Positions 34,689-43,264 of a DNA stretch of 64,000 nt are shown here, one piece after another; position 1 is the first letter of the stretch, and each line of letters opens with the position of its first letter. Below the pieces are notes generated by a model. It made no database searches and had not been told where the DNA came from. It saw only the letters and a program-made list of their open reading frames with translations. The DNA comes from JAGNNV01 sp031412915 (lineage in GTDB: Bacteria; Acidobacteriota; Vicinamibacteria; Fen-336; JAGNNV01), in assembly GCA_031412915.1 (NCBI GenBank), contig JANODX010000038.1:22073-86072 (forward strand), given 5' to 3'. The translations under genes were made by a program, and so were the position numbers.

Positions 34689-37600
34689 ATGCGGAACTTC
34701 TCTTTTCGGGCGAGGTTTGTCCTTACCCTCGCATTCCTCGTGGGCCTGACTCCGAATCTGGCCTATGCGCAGGCCACCGGTTCCATCTCCGGCACCGCCA
34801 AGGACGAATCCGGCGCGGTGCTTCCGGGGGTCACCATCGAAGCCACAAATATCGGAACGAACAGCGTGCGCACCACTCTCACCGGTTCCGATGGCTACTA
34901 CAGTATCCCCCTCGTTCAGCCGGGGTCCTACACGGTCAAGGCGACATTGTCGGGCTTCTCTGTGCTTTCGAGGACGGGTGTGAAGGTCAACGTCTCCGAA
35001 ACGGCGCTGGTGAACTTCAACCTCCAGGTCGGCGGCCAGTCGGAGAATGTCGATGTCACCGGGGAGGCGCCCCTCATCGAGACCGCCAACGCCACCCTCG
35101 GCATCGTCATCAACGAAGAGAAGATCGTCGATCTCCCCTTGAACGGACGCAACTTCACCCAGCTCGGCACCCTGATTCCCGGTGTGGTGGCTCCGCCCCC
35201 CGGCCTTGGCGGGGCCGCCGGCGAGGCGACCCCGGGCGGCTTCGGAAACGTCACCGGCGGCTTCAGCGTCAACGGTCAGCGTAACCAGTCGAACAACTTC
35301 CTGCTCGACGGCGCGACCAACAACGACACGTTCAACACCGGCTTCGTGCTTCGCCCGCCCCCCGACGCCATCCAGGAGTTCAAGATCCTCACCCACTCCT
35401 ACAGCGCGGAATACGGCCGCAACTCGGGTTCCATCGTGAACGTGGTCACCAAGTCCGGCTCCAACAAGTGGCATGGTGCGATCTGGGAATTCAATCGCAA
35501 CGACAAGTTCCAGGAGCGCAACTTCTTCGTGCCGGAGACTCAGCCCAAGCCGACCCTGAAACAGAACCAGTTCGGCGCGTCCCTCGGCGGTCCGCTCATG
35601 AAAGACAAGCTCTTCTTTTTCGGCTACTACGAGGGCTACCGCAACACCAAAGGCACCACCTCGAACCTGCTCGTGCCGACGGCCGCACAACGCTCAGGTG
35701 TCATCGGGGGGACCGTCCGCGATCCGCTCTCCGGCCAGCCCTTCCCGGGCGGCATCATCCCGACGAACCGCATCAGCCCCATTTCCACGAAGCTGCTGAA
35801 CGATTTCGTGCCGCTTCCGAATTCGGGCACGAACCGCTACATCGTCTCTCCGAATGTGGAAGATACCCGCGATCAGGCGGGCGGCCGCCTCGACTACAAG
35901 CTCTCCGACAAGCACCAGATGATCGGCCGCTTCCTGTGGAGCCAGACCGAGGCGGCCACCCCGAAGACGGTGCAGCCTTCGGATCAACTCGCCACCGCAA
36001 AGCTGTGGGACGTCATGGTCTCCGACACCTACATGTTCAGCTCCAGCGCCATCAACCAGTTCCGGTTCTCGGTCAACAAGATCGACGCGCAACCGGCGGT
36101 GACCTCGGGCCTCACGAACTCGGCCTACGGCATCAACGTGAAGAACACGAACCCTCTCGCCGTGGGTTTGTCCTCGATCGCGATCTCGGGCTTCCCCACC
36201 CTGGGCGACCCCCAGCAGCCCTTCGTGCAACGCAACAACGATGTCTATCAGTTCACCGATGACTTCTCGTGGCTTCGCGGCACGCACGCGTTCAAGTTCG
36301 GCCTCGACGTTCGCCAGGAGCACATGTTCATCGCCTTCATCAACCGGCCCAACGGCGATTACTCGTTCACGAGCGCCATCACCGGTAACGCGCTCGCCGA
36401 CTTCCTGCTCGGCTACCCGGCCCAGTTCCGGGCCACCACCCAGCAAGGCATTCAGGACGGAAAAGGGTGGACCTACTCGGGCTATGCCCAGGACGAGTTT
36501 CGCTACTCCGATCGGCTCACCCTGAACATCGGTCTGCGCTATGAACTCGCGATGCCCTTTGTCGAGAAAGAAAACCGGATCGTGGTCATCAGCCCGGACA
36601 AGAAATCGACGGTTCAGCCCCTGGCGCCGCAAGGACTTCTCTATCCGGGCGACGCAGGTATTCCAGACGGCGGCTACAAAGCAGACAAGAACAATCTGGC
36701 GCCCCGGGTCGCCTTTGCGTGGGACCCGACGGGCAAGGGGAAGACCAGTGTCCGCGGGGCCTGGGGTATCTTCTATGACTCGCTGGCTGGACAGGGCGAC
36801 CTGTTCCAGGCCGGCGTCCTGGCTCCACCCTTCACGCCTCTGGTCGAGTTGAATGCGACCGCCGCCAACCCGTTTCTGACCCTCGCCAACCCGCTGGGCA
36901 CAGGCACCCAGACTCCGAACCTGTTCCCCGCCAACCTGACCATCATCGGTTGGGGCCCCGAGTTCACGACACCTTCCGTCATGCACTACAACCTCACCGT
37001 GCAGCAGCAGCTCGGCGACAACCTTGGGCTTGAAGTCGGGTACGTGGGATCGAAGGGCAAGAACCTCCCGATGTTCATGGAGATCAACCCGCTGATCAAT
37101 GGGGTGCGGAAATACCCGGCCTACTCGCTCCTCCGCCCGACCCTCACCGTGGCCGAATCCTGGTACAACTCCTTGCAGGCTTCGCTCCGCATGCGGCCCA
37201 CCAGGGGGATCAACTTCCTGGCGTCCTACACTCTTGGGAATGCCAAGGACCACGTGTCCGGTCTCAACATCGGCGGGGAGAGCCGTCCGGTTCTTCCCAC
37301 CACCCTCGGCGACGATGCGAGCCTGCAGGCGGCCCTGGATCAGGAGAAGGGGCCGGCGCTCTTCGATGTCCGCCATCGGTTCGTGTTCAGCTTCGGCGCG
37401 GAACTGCCGAGGCTCTCCGACAAGTCCGCGGCCATGCGCGCGATTCTCGGTGGCTGGCAGTTGAACGGCATCTTCCAGGCGCAGACCGGCTTCCCGTTCA
37501 CGGTCACGGATTCGGTTGCGTCCTTGTCCGGCCTCACCAACCGTCCCAACATGACCTGCGATCCCAACGAGGGCGGTGCTCAAACCGTGGCTCAGTGGTT

Positions 37601-37889
37601 CAATACCAGCTGTTTCACCCGTCGGCCCGCGGCCGCCACCACTGGCCTGTCCAGCCAGCCTCGCAACGCAGTGCGCGGACCGGGCTTCAACCGCACGGAC
37701 CTTTCGATCTTCAAGAACTTCACGTTCGCGAAGAACAAGCAGATCCAGATCCGGGTCGAGGGCTTCAACATCTTCAATCAGGAGCGATTCAGCAACCCCG
37801 TCAACCTCAGCAGCGCCGCCAACTTCGGTCAGCTGACGACCTCGGACGACGGACGCATCATCCAGTTCGGCGCCAAGTTCAGTTTTTGA
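34689..37889 (+). CDS. Oar-like TonB-dependent outer-membrane receptor
   Basis: 1066 residues. Signal peptide MRNFSFRARFVLTLAFLVGLTPNLAYAQ, then a carboxypeptidase-regulatory-like beta domain (GSISGTAKDESGAVLPGVTIEATNIG, about 30-110), a plug (ETANATLGIVINEEKIVDLPLNGRNFTQLGTLIPG, SVNGQRNQSNNFLLDG) and a 22-strand barrel ending in Phe (IQFGAKFSF). This is the large receptor type abundant in Acidobacteriota, thought to take up glycans or peptides, though substrates are seldom known. A strong ribosome site and promoter precede it. A REP-like hairpin follows the stop. Confidence 0.95.
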   Translation: MRNFSFRARFVLTLAFLVGLTPNLAYAQATGSISGTAKDESGAVLPGVTIEATNIGTNSVRTTLTGSDGYYSIPLVQPGSYTVKATLSGFSVLSRTGVKVNVSETALVNFNLQVGGQSENVDVTGEAPLIETANATLGIVINEEKIVDLPLNGRNFTQLGTLIPGVVAPPPGLGGAAGEATPGGFGNVTGGFSVNGQRNQSNNFLLDGATNNDTFNTGFVLRPPPDAIQEFKILTHSYSAEYGRNSGSIVNVVTKSGSNKWHGAIWEFNRNDKFQERNFFVPETQPKPTLKQNQFGASLGGPLMKDKLFFFGYYEGYRNTKGTTSNLLVPTAAQRSGVIGGTVRDPLSGQPFPGGIIPTNRISPISTKLLNDFVPLPNSGTNRYIVSPNVEDTRDQAGGRLDYKLSDKHQMIGRFLWSQTEAATPKTVQPSDQLATAKLWDVMVSDTYMFSSSAINQFRFSVNKIDAQPAVTSGLTNSAYGINVKNTNPLAVGLSSIAISGFPTLGDPQQPFVQRNNDVYQFTDDFSWLRGTHAFKFGLDVRQEHMFIAFINRPNGDYSFTSAITGNALADFLLGYPAQFRATTQQGIQDGKGWTYSGYAQDEFRYSDRLTLNIGLRYELAMPFVEKENRIVVISPDKKSTVQPLAPQGLLYPGDAGIPDGGYKADKNNLAPRVAFAWDPTGKGKTSVRGAWGIFYDSLAGQGDLFQAGVLAPPFTPLVELNATAANPFLTLANPLGTGTQTPNLFPANLTIIGWGPEFTTPSVMHYNLTVQQQLGDNLGLEVGYVGSKGKNLPMFMEINPLINGVRKYPAYSLLRPTLTVAESWYNSLQASLRMRPTRGINFLASYTLGNAKDHVSGLNIGGESRPVLPTTLGDDASLQAALDQEKGPALFDVRHRFVFSFGAELPRLSDKSAAMRAILGGWQLNGIFQAQTGFPFTVTDSVASLSGLTNRPNMTCDPNEGGAQTVAQWFNTSCFTRRPAAATTGLSSQPRNAVRGPGFNRTDLSIFKNFTFAKNKQIQIRVEGFNIFNQERFSNPVNLSSAANFGQLTTSDDGRIIQFGAKFSF

Positions 37890-37895
37890 GTTTTC

Positions 37896-37918
37896 GTCCC
37901 TTCGACCGGCTCAGGGAC
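37896..37918. repeat. REP-like hairpin with conserved 11-base loop
   Basis: Stem GTCCCT/AGGGAC around the loop TCGACCGGCTC. Two further copies at 63910-63970 keep the loop pattern (TCGAC..GCTC or its complement) while the stem bases change on both sides together. It begins seven bases after the TonB receptor stop and could also act as a 3' end structure. Confidence 0.7.
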
Positions 37919-38042
37919 CGGGCCAGGACCACCGCTCCGCCACCGCTTGGTGGCTAGAGTCTCTCGAAGGCTCGCGCGGGGTTTTGAGACGCGGTCCCCG
38001 GTTCGCCGGACGGCGGGGCCGCGGCTTAAGTAAGATCGCTCC

Positions 38043-39581
38043 ATGAAGCGTCGAGACTTCCTCGGCCGGGCCTCGGTGGGGGCCGTGGCTCTCGGCTTTC
38101 CCGCCATCGTAAGGTCCCAGAACAGCGCGCCGCAGGTCGTTTCCGGAGTGCAGGCGGGCGATGTTTCCGGCGGACGAGCGGTCATCTGGGCGCGGGCCAG
38201 CCAGCCCGCGGAGATGGAAGTGGAGTGGGCCAACAACGACCGGTTCGAGAACTCCCTGGCCGCCGGAAACGAGTTCGCCCTCCGGAGCACCGGCTTGTGC
38301 GCCAAGATGGACATCCAGAAGCTCCCCCCGGGCGAGACCGTCTTCTATCGCGTGCGCTTCCGCGACCTCAGGGACGCCCGCGCCATCGGGGAGCCGGTGG
38401 TGGGCCGATTCAAGACACCCGCCGCGGACGGTCGTGATGTGACCTTCACCTGGGGCGCCGACACCGTGGGCCAGGGCTATGGGATCAACTCCAGCATGGG
38501 CGGGCTCAAGATCTACGACAGCCTGGCGCGGGCCGAATCCGATCTCTTCATCCATCTGGGCGACACCGTCTACGCGGACCAGCCGGTGGAGAAGGAGGTG
38601 CTCGCCGGGGATGGCACGATCTTCCGGAATCTCACCACGGAGGCCAAGTCGAAAGTCGCGGAAACGCTCGATGAATACCGCGGTCAGTACGAGTACAACC
38701 TCATCGACGAGAACTTCCGGCGATTTGGCGCACAGACCGCCCAGTTCATGCTGTGGGACGATCACGAGGTCCGAAACAACTGGTACCCGGGCCAGATTCT
38801 CGAGGACCCGAGATACCGGATCGAAACCCGGGTGGATGTTCTGGCCTCGAGGGCCCGCAGGGCCTTCTTCGAGTTCACGCCGATCCGAGGCCTCGAGCCC
38901 ACCACGGGCAGGATCGATCGCCTCTTGCCTTGTGGGCCGCTGCTCGATGTCTTCGGCCTCGATATGCGCACCTACCGTGGCCCCAACGGGGCGAACCGGC
39001 AAACCAGGCTCGACCCGGAATCCGCCCTTCTCGGGCCGAGCCAGATCGCAACCCTGAAGCGATCGCTCCGCTCCTCCCGCGCGGTCTGGAAAGTGATCGC
39101 CTCCGACATGCCCATCGGCCTCGTGGTCGGAGACGGTCCGGGACGCTACGAAGCGGTGGCGAACGAAGACCCGGGCACGCCTTGCGGCCGCGAACTCGAG
39201 ATCGCCGATTTGCTCTCGTTCATCAAGCGCGAGCGTATCTCCAACACCCTCTGGATCACGGGGGATGTGCACTACGCGGCGGCTCACCGTTATTCGCCGG
39301 AAGACGCATCCTTCACCGACTTCGATCCATTCTGGGAGTTCGTGGCCGGACCGCTCCATGCCGGGACGTTCGGCCCCAATACTCTGGACAAGACCTTCGG
39401 ACCTTCGGTCCGGTATCTTGCTATCCCGAAAGGGATGAAACCGAATCAGCCGCCTTCCGCCGGGCTTCAGTTCTTCGGCAAAGGCGCCATCGATGGAAGG
39501 ACGCGCGAATTGACGATCACCCTTCACGACCTCTCCGGCAAGAAGCTCTGGAGCATTTCCCTGCCCTCGAAAGAATCATGA
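38043..39581 (+). CDS. PhoD-like alkaline phosphatase / phosphodiesterase, Tat-exported
   Basis: 512 residues. Twin-arginine signal MKRRDFLGRASVGAVALGFPAIV, an N-terminal Ig-like PhoD domain (VSGVQAGDVSGGRAVIWARAS), and the metallophosphatase core with FIHLGDTVYADQ, FMLWDDHEVRNNW, WKVIASDMPIG and TGDVHYAAAH. Usual metals are Ca and Fe. It should release phosphate from esters outside the cytoplasm. The stop overlaps the next gene's start (ATGA). Confidence 0.92.
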   Translation: MKRRDFLGRASVGAVALGFPAIVRSQNSAPQVVSGVQAGDVSGGRAVIWARASQPAEMEVEWANNDRFENSLAAGNEFALRSTGLCAKMDIQKLPPGETVFYRVRFRDLRDARAIGEPVVGRFKTPAADGRDVTFTWGADTVGQGYGINSSMGGLKIYDSLARAESDLFIHLGDTVYADQPVEKEVLAGDGTIFRNLTTEAKSKVAETLDEYRGQYEYNLIDENFRRFGAQTAQFMLWDDHEVRNNWYPGQILEDPRYRIETRVDVLASRARRAFFEFTPIRGLEPTTGRIDRLLPCGPLLDVFGLDMRTYRGPNGANRQTRLDPESALLGPSQIATLKRSLRSSRAVWKVIASDMPIGLVVGDGPGRYEAVANEDPGTPCGRELEIADLLSFIKRERISNTLWITGDVHYAAAHRYSPEDASFTDFDPFWEFVAGPLHAGTFGPNTLDKTFGPSVRYLAIPKGMKPNQPPSAGLQFFGKGAIDGRTRELTITLHDLSGKKLWSISLPSKES

Positions 39582-40636
39582 GAACCTACCGCGTCGCCGT
39601 CATCCCGGGAGACGGCATCGGCCCGGAGGTTCTGCAGGCGGGCCTCACCGTCCTCGAGGCGGTGGAGAAGACCGAAGGCTTCGCTCTGGACACCGTCCAC
39701 TTCCCCTGGGGATCGGAGTTCTATCTCCAGCATGGTCGGATGGTGAGCGAGGGCGGGATCGAGTCCTTGAGGGATTTCAAGGCGATCTACTTTGGGGCCG
39801 TCGGCTCCAAGGCGGTGCCCGACCATGTCACGGTCTGGGAGCTGATCCTGCCCATCCGGCAGATCTTCGATCAATACGTGAACCTGCGGCCCATGCGCCT
39901 TCTTCCCGGCCTCACCTCGCCCCTCGCCGGGCGGACCTCCGCCGATATCGACATGATCTGCGTGCGCGAGAACACCGAGGGCGAATACTCGGGGGTGGGC
40001 GGCTTCGTTCATCGCGGGCGCCCGGGCGAATTGGCGAACGAGGTGGCCACGTTCACCCGCGCCGGCATCGAGCGGGTGGTTCGCTTCGCGTTCGAACTGG
40101 CGCGCACCCGGCCCACGAAACTCGTCGCCTCGGCCACGAAGTCCAACGCGTTGCGACACTCCATGGTCCTTTGGGACGAGGTCGTGGAGGAAGTGGCGGG
40201 AAGCTTCAGGGACGTCACCTTGCGCCGCTACCACGTGGACGCTCTGGCCGCCCGGATGGTGACGCATCCCGACACCCTGGACGTCATCGTGGCGAGCAAC
40301 CTCTTCGGCGACATCCTGACGGATCTGGGTGCCGCGATCTCGGGATCGCTCGGGGTCGCCGCGTCCGGCAATCTCAATCCCACCCGCGTGAGCCCCTCCA
40401 TGTTCGAACCCATCCATGGCTCCGCTCCGGATATCGCGGGCCGGGGCATCGCCAACCCGATCGGGGCGGTTTGGGCGGGAGCGATGATGCTCGAGTACCT
40501 GGGCGAGCAGGCCGCGGCGAAGCGAGTGATTCGGGCCATCGAGACTGTGACCTCCCAAGGAAAAGTGCGAACGCCCGACCTCGGAGGGTCGGCCACCACC
40601 GCGGACATGGCTCGGGCCCTCGTCGACGTCCTTTAG
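39578..40636 (+). CDS. Tartrate dehydrogenase / 3-isopropylmalate dehydrogenase family
   Basis: 352 residues from ATG 39578, which overlaps the PhoD stop. Beta-decarboxylating dehydrogenase fold: VIPGDGIGPEVL, ELILPIRQIFDQYVNLRP (substrate Arg residues), CVRENTEGEYSGVGG, TKSNALRHS (Lys), NLFGDILTDLGAAISGSLGVAASGNLNP (metal Asp) and EPIHGSAPDIAG. The 'LPIRQ.FDQYVNLRP' form resembles tartrate dehydrogenase/decarboxylase more than LeuB. Without leuA/leuC/leuD nearby, a LeuB role is less likely but not excluded. Confidence 0.88.
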   Translation: MRTYRVAVIPGDGIGPEVLQAGLTVLEAVEKTEGFALDTVHFPWGSEFYLQHGRMVSEGGIESLRDFKAIYFGAVGSKAVPDHVTVWELILPIRQIFDQYVNLRPMRLLPGLTSPLAGRTSADIDMICVRENTEGEYSGVGGFVHRGRPGELANEVATFTRAGIERVVRFAFELARTRPTKLVASATKSNALRHSMVLWDEVVEEVAGSFRDVTLRRYHVDALAARMVTHPDTLDVIVASNLFGDILTDLGAAISGSLGVAASGNLNPTRVSPSMFEPIHGSAPDIAGRGIANPIGAVWAGAMMLEYLGEQAAAKRVIRAIETVTSQGKVRTPDLGGSATTADMARALVDVL

Positions 40637-40663
40637 AACGCAAAGGGCGGGAACGCGAAACGA

Positions 40664-41056
40664 ATGACGCGACAGAACATCTCATCCGGCACGAAGTGGG
40701 AGCCGGTGGTCGGTTATTCGCGGGCGGTGAGAGTGGGGCCCCACATTCATGTCTCGGGCACCACGGCCGTCGACGGTTCCGGAACATTGATCGGACCCGG
40801 GGACGCCTACGCTCAGACCGCGTTCATACTCCGAAAGATCGAGCGTGCCCTGGAAGAGGCAGGAGCCTCCCTGTCCCAGGTGGTAAGGACGCGGATGTTC
40901 GTGACCGACATTTCGAGGTTCGAGGAGATCGGGAACGCACACGGGGAGGTTTTCCGGGACATTCGTCCCGCATCCACCATGGTGGAAATAAGAGCCCTGG
41001 TGGATCCGGAGATGCTGATCGAGATCGAAGCCGACGCCTACGTCGAGCCGATCTGA
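40664..41056 (+). CDS. RidA/YjgF-type enamine/imine deaminase
   Basis: 130 residues. Family motifs: SRAVRVGPHIHVSGTTA, ALEEAGASLSQVVRTRMFVTDI (the conserved Arg that binds the carboxylate) and ASTMVEIRALVDPEMLIEIEADA. The protein hydrolyses reactive 2-aminoacrylate-type intermediates made by PLP enzymes. It lies 27 bases after the dehydrogenase gene, probably in one transcript with PhoD, that dehydrogenase and the SDR below. Confidence 0.92.
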   Translation: MTRQNISSGTKWEPVVGYSRAVRVGPHIHVSGTTAVDGSGTLIGPGDAYAQTAFILRKIERALEEAGASLSQVVRTRMFVTDISRFEEIGNAHGEVFRDIRPASTMVEIRALVDPEMLIEIEADAYVEPI

Positions 41057-41070
41057 GCGGTCCCCATCTC

Positions 41071-41856
41071 ATGAAGGTCTCGGGAAGTGTGGTCGCCATC
41101 ACCGGCGCATCCGCAGGAATTGGCCGGGCCGCGGCGCGGGTCTTCTCTCGCGAGGGGGCGCTTCTGGCCGTGGCCGCACGGCGCAAGGACCGACTCGACT
41201 CCCTAGTCGAGGAGATCGAGGCGGCCGGGGGGAAGGCGCTGGCCATAGCCACCGACGTGTCCATCGAAGCCGAGGTTCGTCGCTTTGTGGACGAGACGGT
41301 CCGGACCTTCGGACGGATCGATGTGATGATCAACAACGCCGGATTCGGGATCCGGGGCAGGGTCGAGGAAACACCTGGCGCGGATTTCGAGCGACTTCTG
41401 AAGACGAACTTCATGGGTACGGTCTGGGGATGCCAGGCCGCGCTCAGGTACATGCGGCCTCAGGGCCAGGGTGTGATCCTCAATGTGTCGTCCATCGTCG
41501 GCCATCGGTCACTGCCTGGAGGTGCGGCCTACGGCGCCTCCAAGGCGGCTCAGATCAGCCTGACCGAGTCTCTGCGCGTCGAACTCCGGGGGACCGGGAT
41601 TCACGCGATCTCCGTGCATCCGATCGCCACCGCCACCGAATTCGGGGCGGTCGCTTTGAAGGAGTCAGGCGGACGGAAGGGCGCCCCCGTCGGTCCCGTC
41701 CAGACTGCCGAACAAGTGGCCGAGGCGATGGTGCGCGCGGTCCTTTCGCCCCGCCCGGAGGTCCACCCGTACCCGATGGCCCGTGTGCTGATCGCCGCGA
41801 ACGCGGTGTTCCCGTCCCTCATCGACCGCTGGGCCTCCCGGGCCTCCAAGGCCTGA
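41071..41856 (+). CDS. Short-chain dehydrogenase/reductase
   Basis: 261 residues from ATG 41071, 14 bases after the RidA stop. GASAGIGRAAARVF with a following basic pair (AARRKDRL) suggests NADP preference; NNAGFGIRG, SSIVGHRSLPGGAAYGASK gives the Ser-Tyr-Lys triad. The C-terminal part (VHPYPMARVLIAANAVFPSLIDRWASR) is of the membrane-associated DHRS7-like type. Substrate unknown. Convergent with ilvE, 57 bases apart. Confidence 0.9.
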   Translation: MKVSGSVVAITGASAGIGRAAARVFSREGALLAVAARRKDRLDSLVEEIEAAGGKALAIATDVSIEAEVRRFVDETVRTFGRIDVMINNAGFGIRGRVEETPGADFERLLKTNFMGTVWGCQAALRYMRPQGQGVILNVSSIVGHRSLPGGAAYGASKAAQISLTESLRVELRGTGIHAISVHPIATATEFGAVALKESGGRKGAPVGPVQTAEQVAEAMVRAVLSPRPEVHPYPMARVLIAANAVFPSLIDRWASRASKA

Positions 41857-41913
41857 CCCCCGGGGTTTCGGCCGCGGGCGAGGCGGTCCGCGGGGGCCGG
41901 CCGGGAAGACGTC

Positions 41914-42837
41914 TCACCCTTTGCAGAGGTCGATCCAGTCGATGTACCGCTTCTCTTCGCCGCGCACCACCCGTCCGAAAGTATGGGCCAGTTGGGTGGT
42001 GATCGGACCGCGGATGCCCTTTCCAATGGGCCGGAAATCGAGTTCGCGGATGCCCAGAACCTCGGCTGCGGTGCCGCAAACGAACAGTTCGTCGGCCACG
42101 TAGAGTTGATCACGGGTGAGGGGTTCCTCGCGAACCTCGTGTCCCAAGTCCCGGGCGATGGTGATCACGCTGTCGCGGGTCAGGCCTTCCAGCACGGTGG
42201 TTCGATGAGGTGTGTAGATCACTCCCTGGCGGACGGCAAAGAGGTTTTCTCCGGTTCCCTCGGCGACCAGGCCCGTGGGGTCGAGCATCAGCGCCTCATC
42301 GAAACCCAGGCGCGCCGACTCGGTCCGGGCCAGAACGGAGTTGCCGTAGTTCCCCGCGACCTTCGACTTCGTCATCATCACGTTCGGGTGGTGCCGGGTG
42401 AAAGACGACACGTTGGCGCGCAGACCCTTGGCCTCCGCTTCCGGAGAGACAAAACCCGTCCACTCCCAGGCCGCGATGCCCAGTCCCGGGATGATTCCGA
42501 GCAGATTCAAACCCATGTGGCCGGAAGCGGCGAAGATGAGCGGACGCACGTAGCACTCGCGAAAACCGTTCTCGCGAACCACCGCCTTGGACCCGGCGAT
42601 GATCTGTTCTTCGGTCCAGGGAAGATCCAGGAATCCAAGAATGCGGGCGCTCGAGAGGAGGCGGGCGATGTGGTCTTTCAGCCTGAAAATGGCCGGCCCC
42701 TGCGGTGTGTTGTAGGCGCGCATGCCCTCGAACACCGCCGTCCCGTAATGAAGGGCCGGGGTCAGGAAAGGCACCACCGCTTTCTCATGGGGTACGAGGG
42801 CGCCATTCATCCAGACGAATTTCGAATCAAGGTTCAT
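41914..42837 (-). CDS. ilvE: Branched-chain amino acid aminotransferase, type I
   Basis: 307 residues from ATG 42837 (AGGA five bases upstream), the normal IlvE length. WMNGALVPHEKAVVPFLTPALHYGTAVFEGMRAY, PLP lysine in TKSKVAGNYGNSVLA, and GLVAEGTGENLF. It makes valine, leucine and isoleucine from their keto acids. A longer upstream frame exists but overlaps a small-protein gene and lacks family similarity. It is the last gene of the cluster and lies downstream of a leader peptide, an attenuator and the 51-residue protein, so its expression should follow branched-chain aminoacyl-tRNA levels. Confidence 0.95.
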   Translation of the reverse strand: MNLDSKFVWMNGALVPHEKAVVPFLTPALHYGTAVFEGMRAYNTPQGPAIFRLKDHIARLLSSARILGFLDLPWTEEQIIAGSKAVVRENGFRECYVRPLIFAASGHMGLNLLGIIPGLGIAAWEWTGFVSPEAEAKGLRANVSSFTRHHPNVMMTKSKVAGNYGNSVLARTESARLGFDEALMLDPTGLVAEGTGENLFAVRQGVIYTPHRTTVLEGLTRDSVITIARDLGHEVREEPLTRDQLYVADELFVCGTAAEVLGIRELDFRPIGKGIRGPITTQLAHTFGRVVRGEEKRYIDWIDLCKG

Positions 42838-42880
42838 TTCTATCCTGTCTCGCGCAAGGTCGATGAGTCCGGCGCCAGGC

Positions 42881-43036
42881 CTAAACCCCCCAGCCGTAGC
42901 CTCTCTCGGCGGTTTCGCGGAACTCCGCAGGCTCCTGGGGAGCGCTCGGTTCGGGGTCGAGGGGCTCGGCACGAAGCAAAAGGAGCCGGGCCTCCTCTTC
43001 TTCGGGGGTTTTTTCTTTCTCGTTCTGGGTGTTCAT
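42881..43036 (-). CDS. Small acidic protein of unknown function, between attenuator and ilvE
   Basis: 51 residues starting MNTQNEKEKTPEEEEARLLLL, then a Pro/Glu-rich middle (AEPLDPEPSAPQEPAEF) and the end RETAERGYGWGV. ATG 43036 is preceded by GAGGAAAGAAATACGA, a good purine-rich ribosome site directly downstream of the attenuator U-tract. It has no signal peptide or membrane helix and I recognise no family. Its position means it would be made only when the attenuator is read through, together with ilvE 43 bases further on. It could be a second coding leader or a real BCAT-linked small protein. Confidence 0.6.
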   Translation of the reverse strand: MNTQNEKEKTPEEEEARLLLLRAEPLDPEPSAPQEPAEFRETAERGYGWGV

Positions 43037-43063
43037 TCGTATTTCTTTCCTCAAAAATGAAAA

Positions 43064-43085
43064 CCCCCGAGGTTTCCCTCGGGGG
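43064..43085 (-). terminator. Attenuator terminator before the small protein and ilvE
   Basis: On the minus strand a 9-bp stem CCCCCGAGG/CCTCGGGGG closes a GAAA loop and is followed by TTTTCATTTTT (43063-43053). The same 22 bases occur as the ilvB attenuator at 49245-49266. The first stem arm can alternatively pair upstream: CGGGGG plus CGTCT (within 43130-43117, at the end of the leader peptide) pairs with AGACG plus CCCCCG (within 43095-43080). This encloses a separate GAGGC-GAAA-GCCTC hairpin (43113-43100). Terminator and antiterminator exclude each other. Confidence 0.85.
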
Positions 43086-43114
43086 CCTTTCGTCTCGCTG
43101 AGGCTTTCGCCTCG

Positions 43115-43225
43115 CTAGACGGGACCCCCGCCCGTAAGGACGATGAGAATGAGACCAATAACCGAGGCGGACGACGACGCATAAGTCTGTCGCGGCTCGC
43201 TTCTCGAGAAAATGTGGTCTGACAT
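43115..43225 (-). CDS. Branched-chain leader peptide controlling ilvE
   Basis: 36 codons from ATG 43225 to TAG. The second half reads SVIGLILIVLTGGGPV: nine of the ten residues 22-31 (all but Gly24) are Val, Ile or Leu. These codons (about 43162-43133) end just before the antiterminator strand (43130-43117). A ribosome stalled there for lack of charged branched-chain tRNAs would leave that strand free to pair and prevent termination. A ribosome reaching the TAG would cover it. The predicted transcript start lies only a few bases before the ATG. Confidence 0.85.
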   Translation of the reverse strand: MSDHIFSRSEPRQTYASSSASVIGLILIVLTGGGPV

Positions 43226-43234
43226 CGCGGTTGT

Positions 43235-43264
43235 AGAGTATGTGCGGCGGGGCGATCGTGTCAA
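43235..43264 (-). promoter_or_regulatory. Promoter of the ilvE leader
   Basis: TTGACA at 43264-43259 and TACTCT at 43240-43235 on the minus strand, 18 bases apart. Nine bases separate the -10 box from the leader ATG, so the message is leaderless or nearly so. The -35 box contains the TGA stop of the upstream DAHP synthase gene (43263-43261). Confidence 0.65.

Noticed and set aside
35694..37583. A 629-codon minus-strand frame inside the TonB receptor gene
   Set aside because: Shadow frame; the receptor is complete and well supported.
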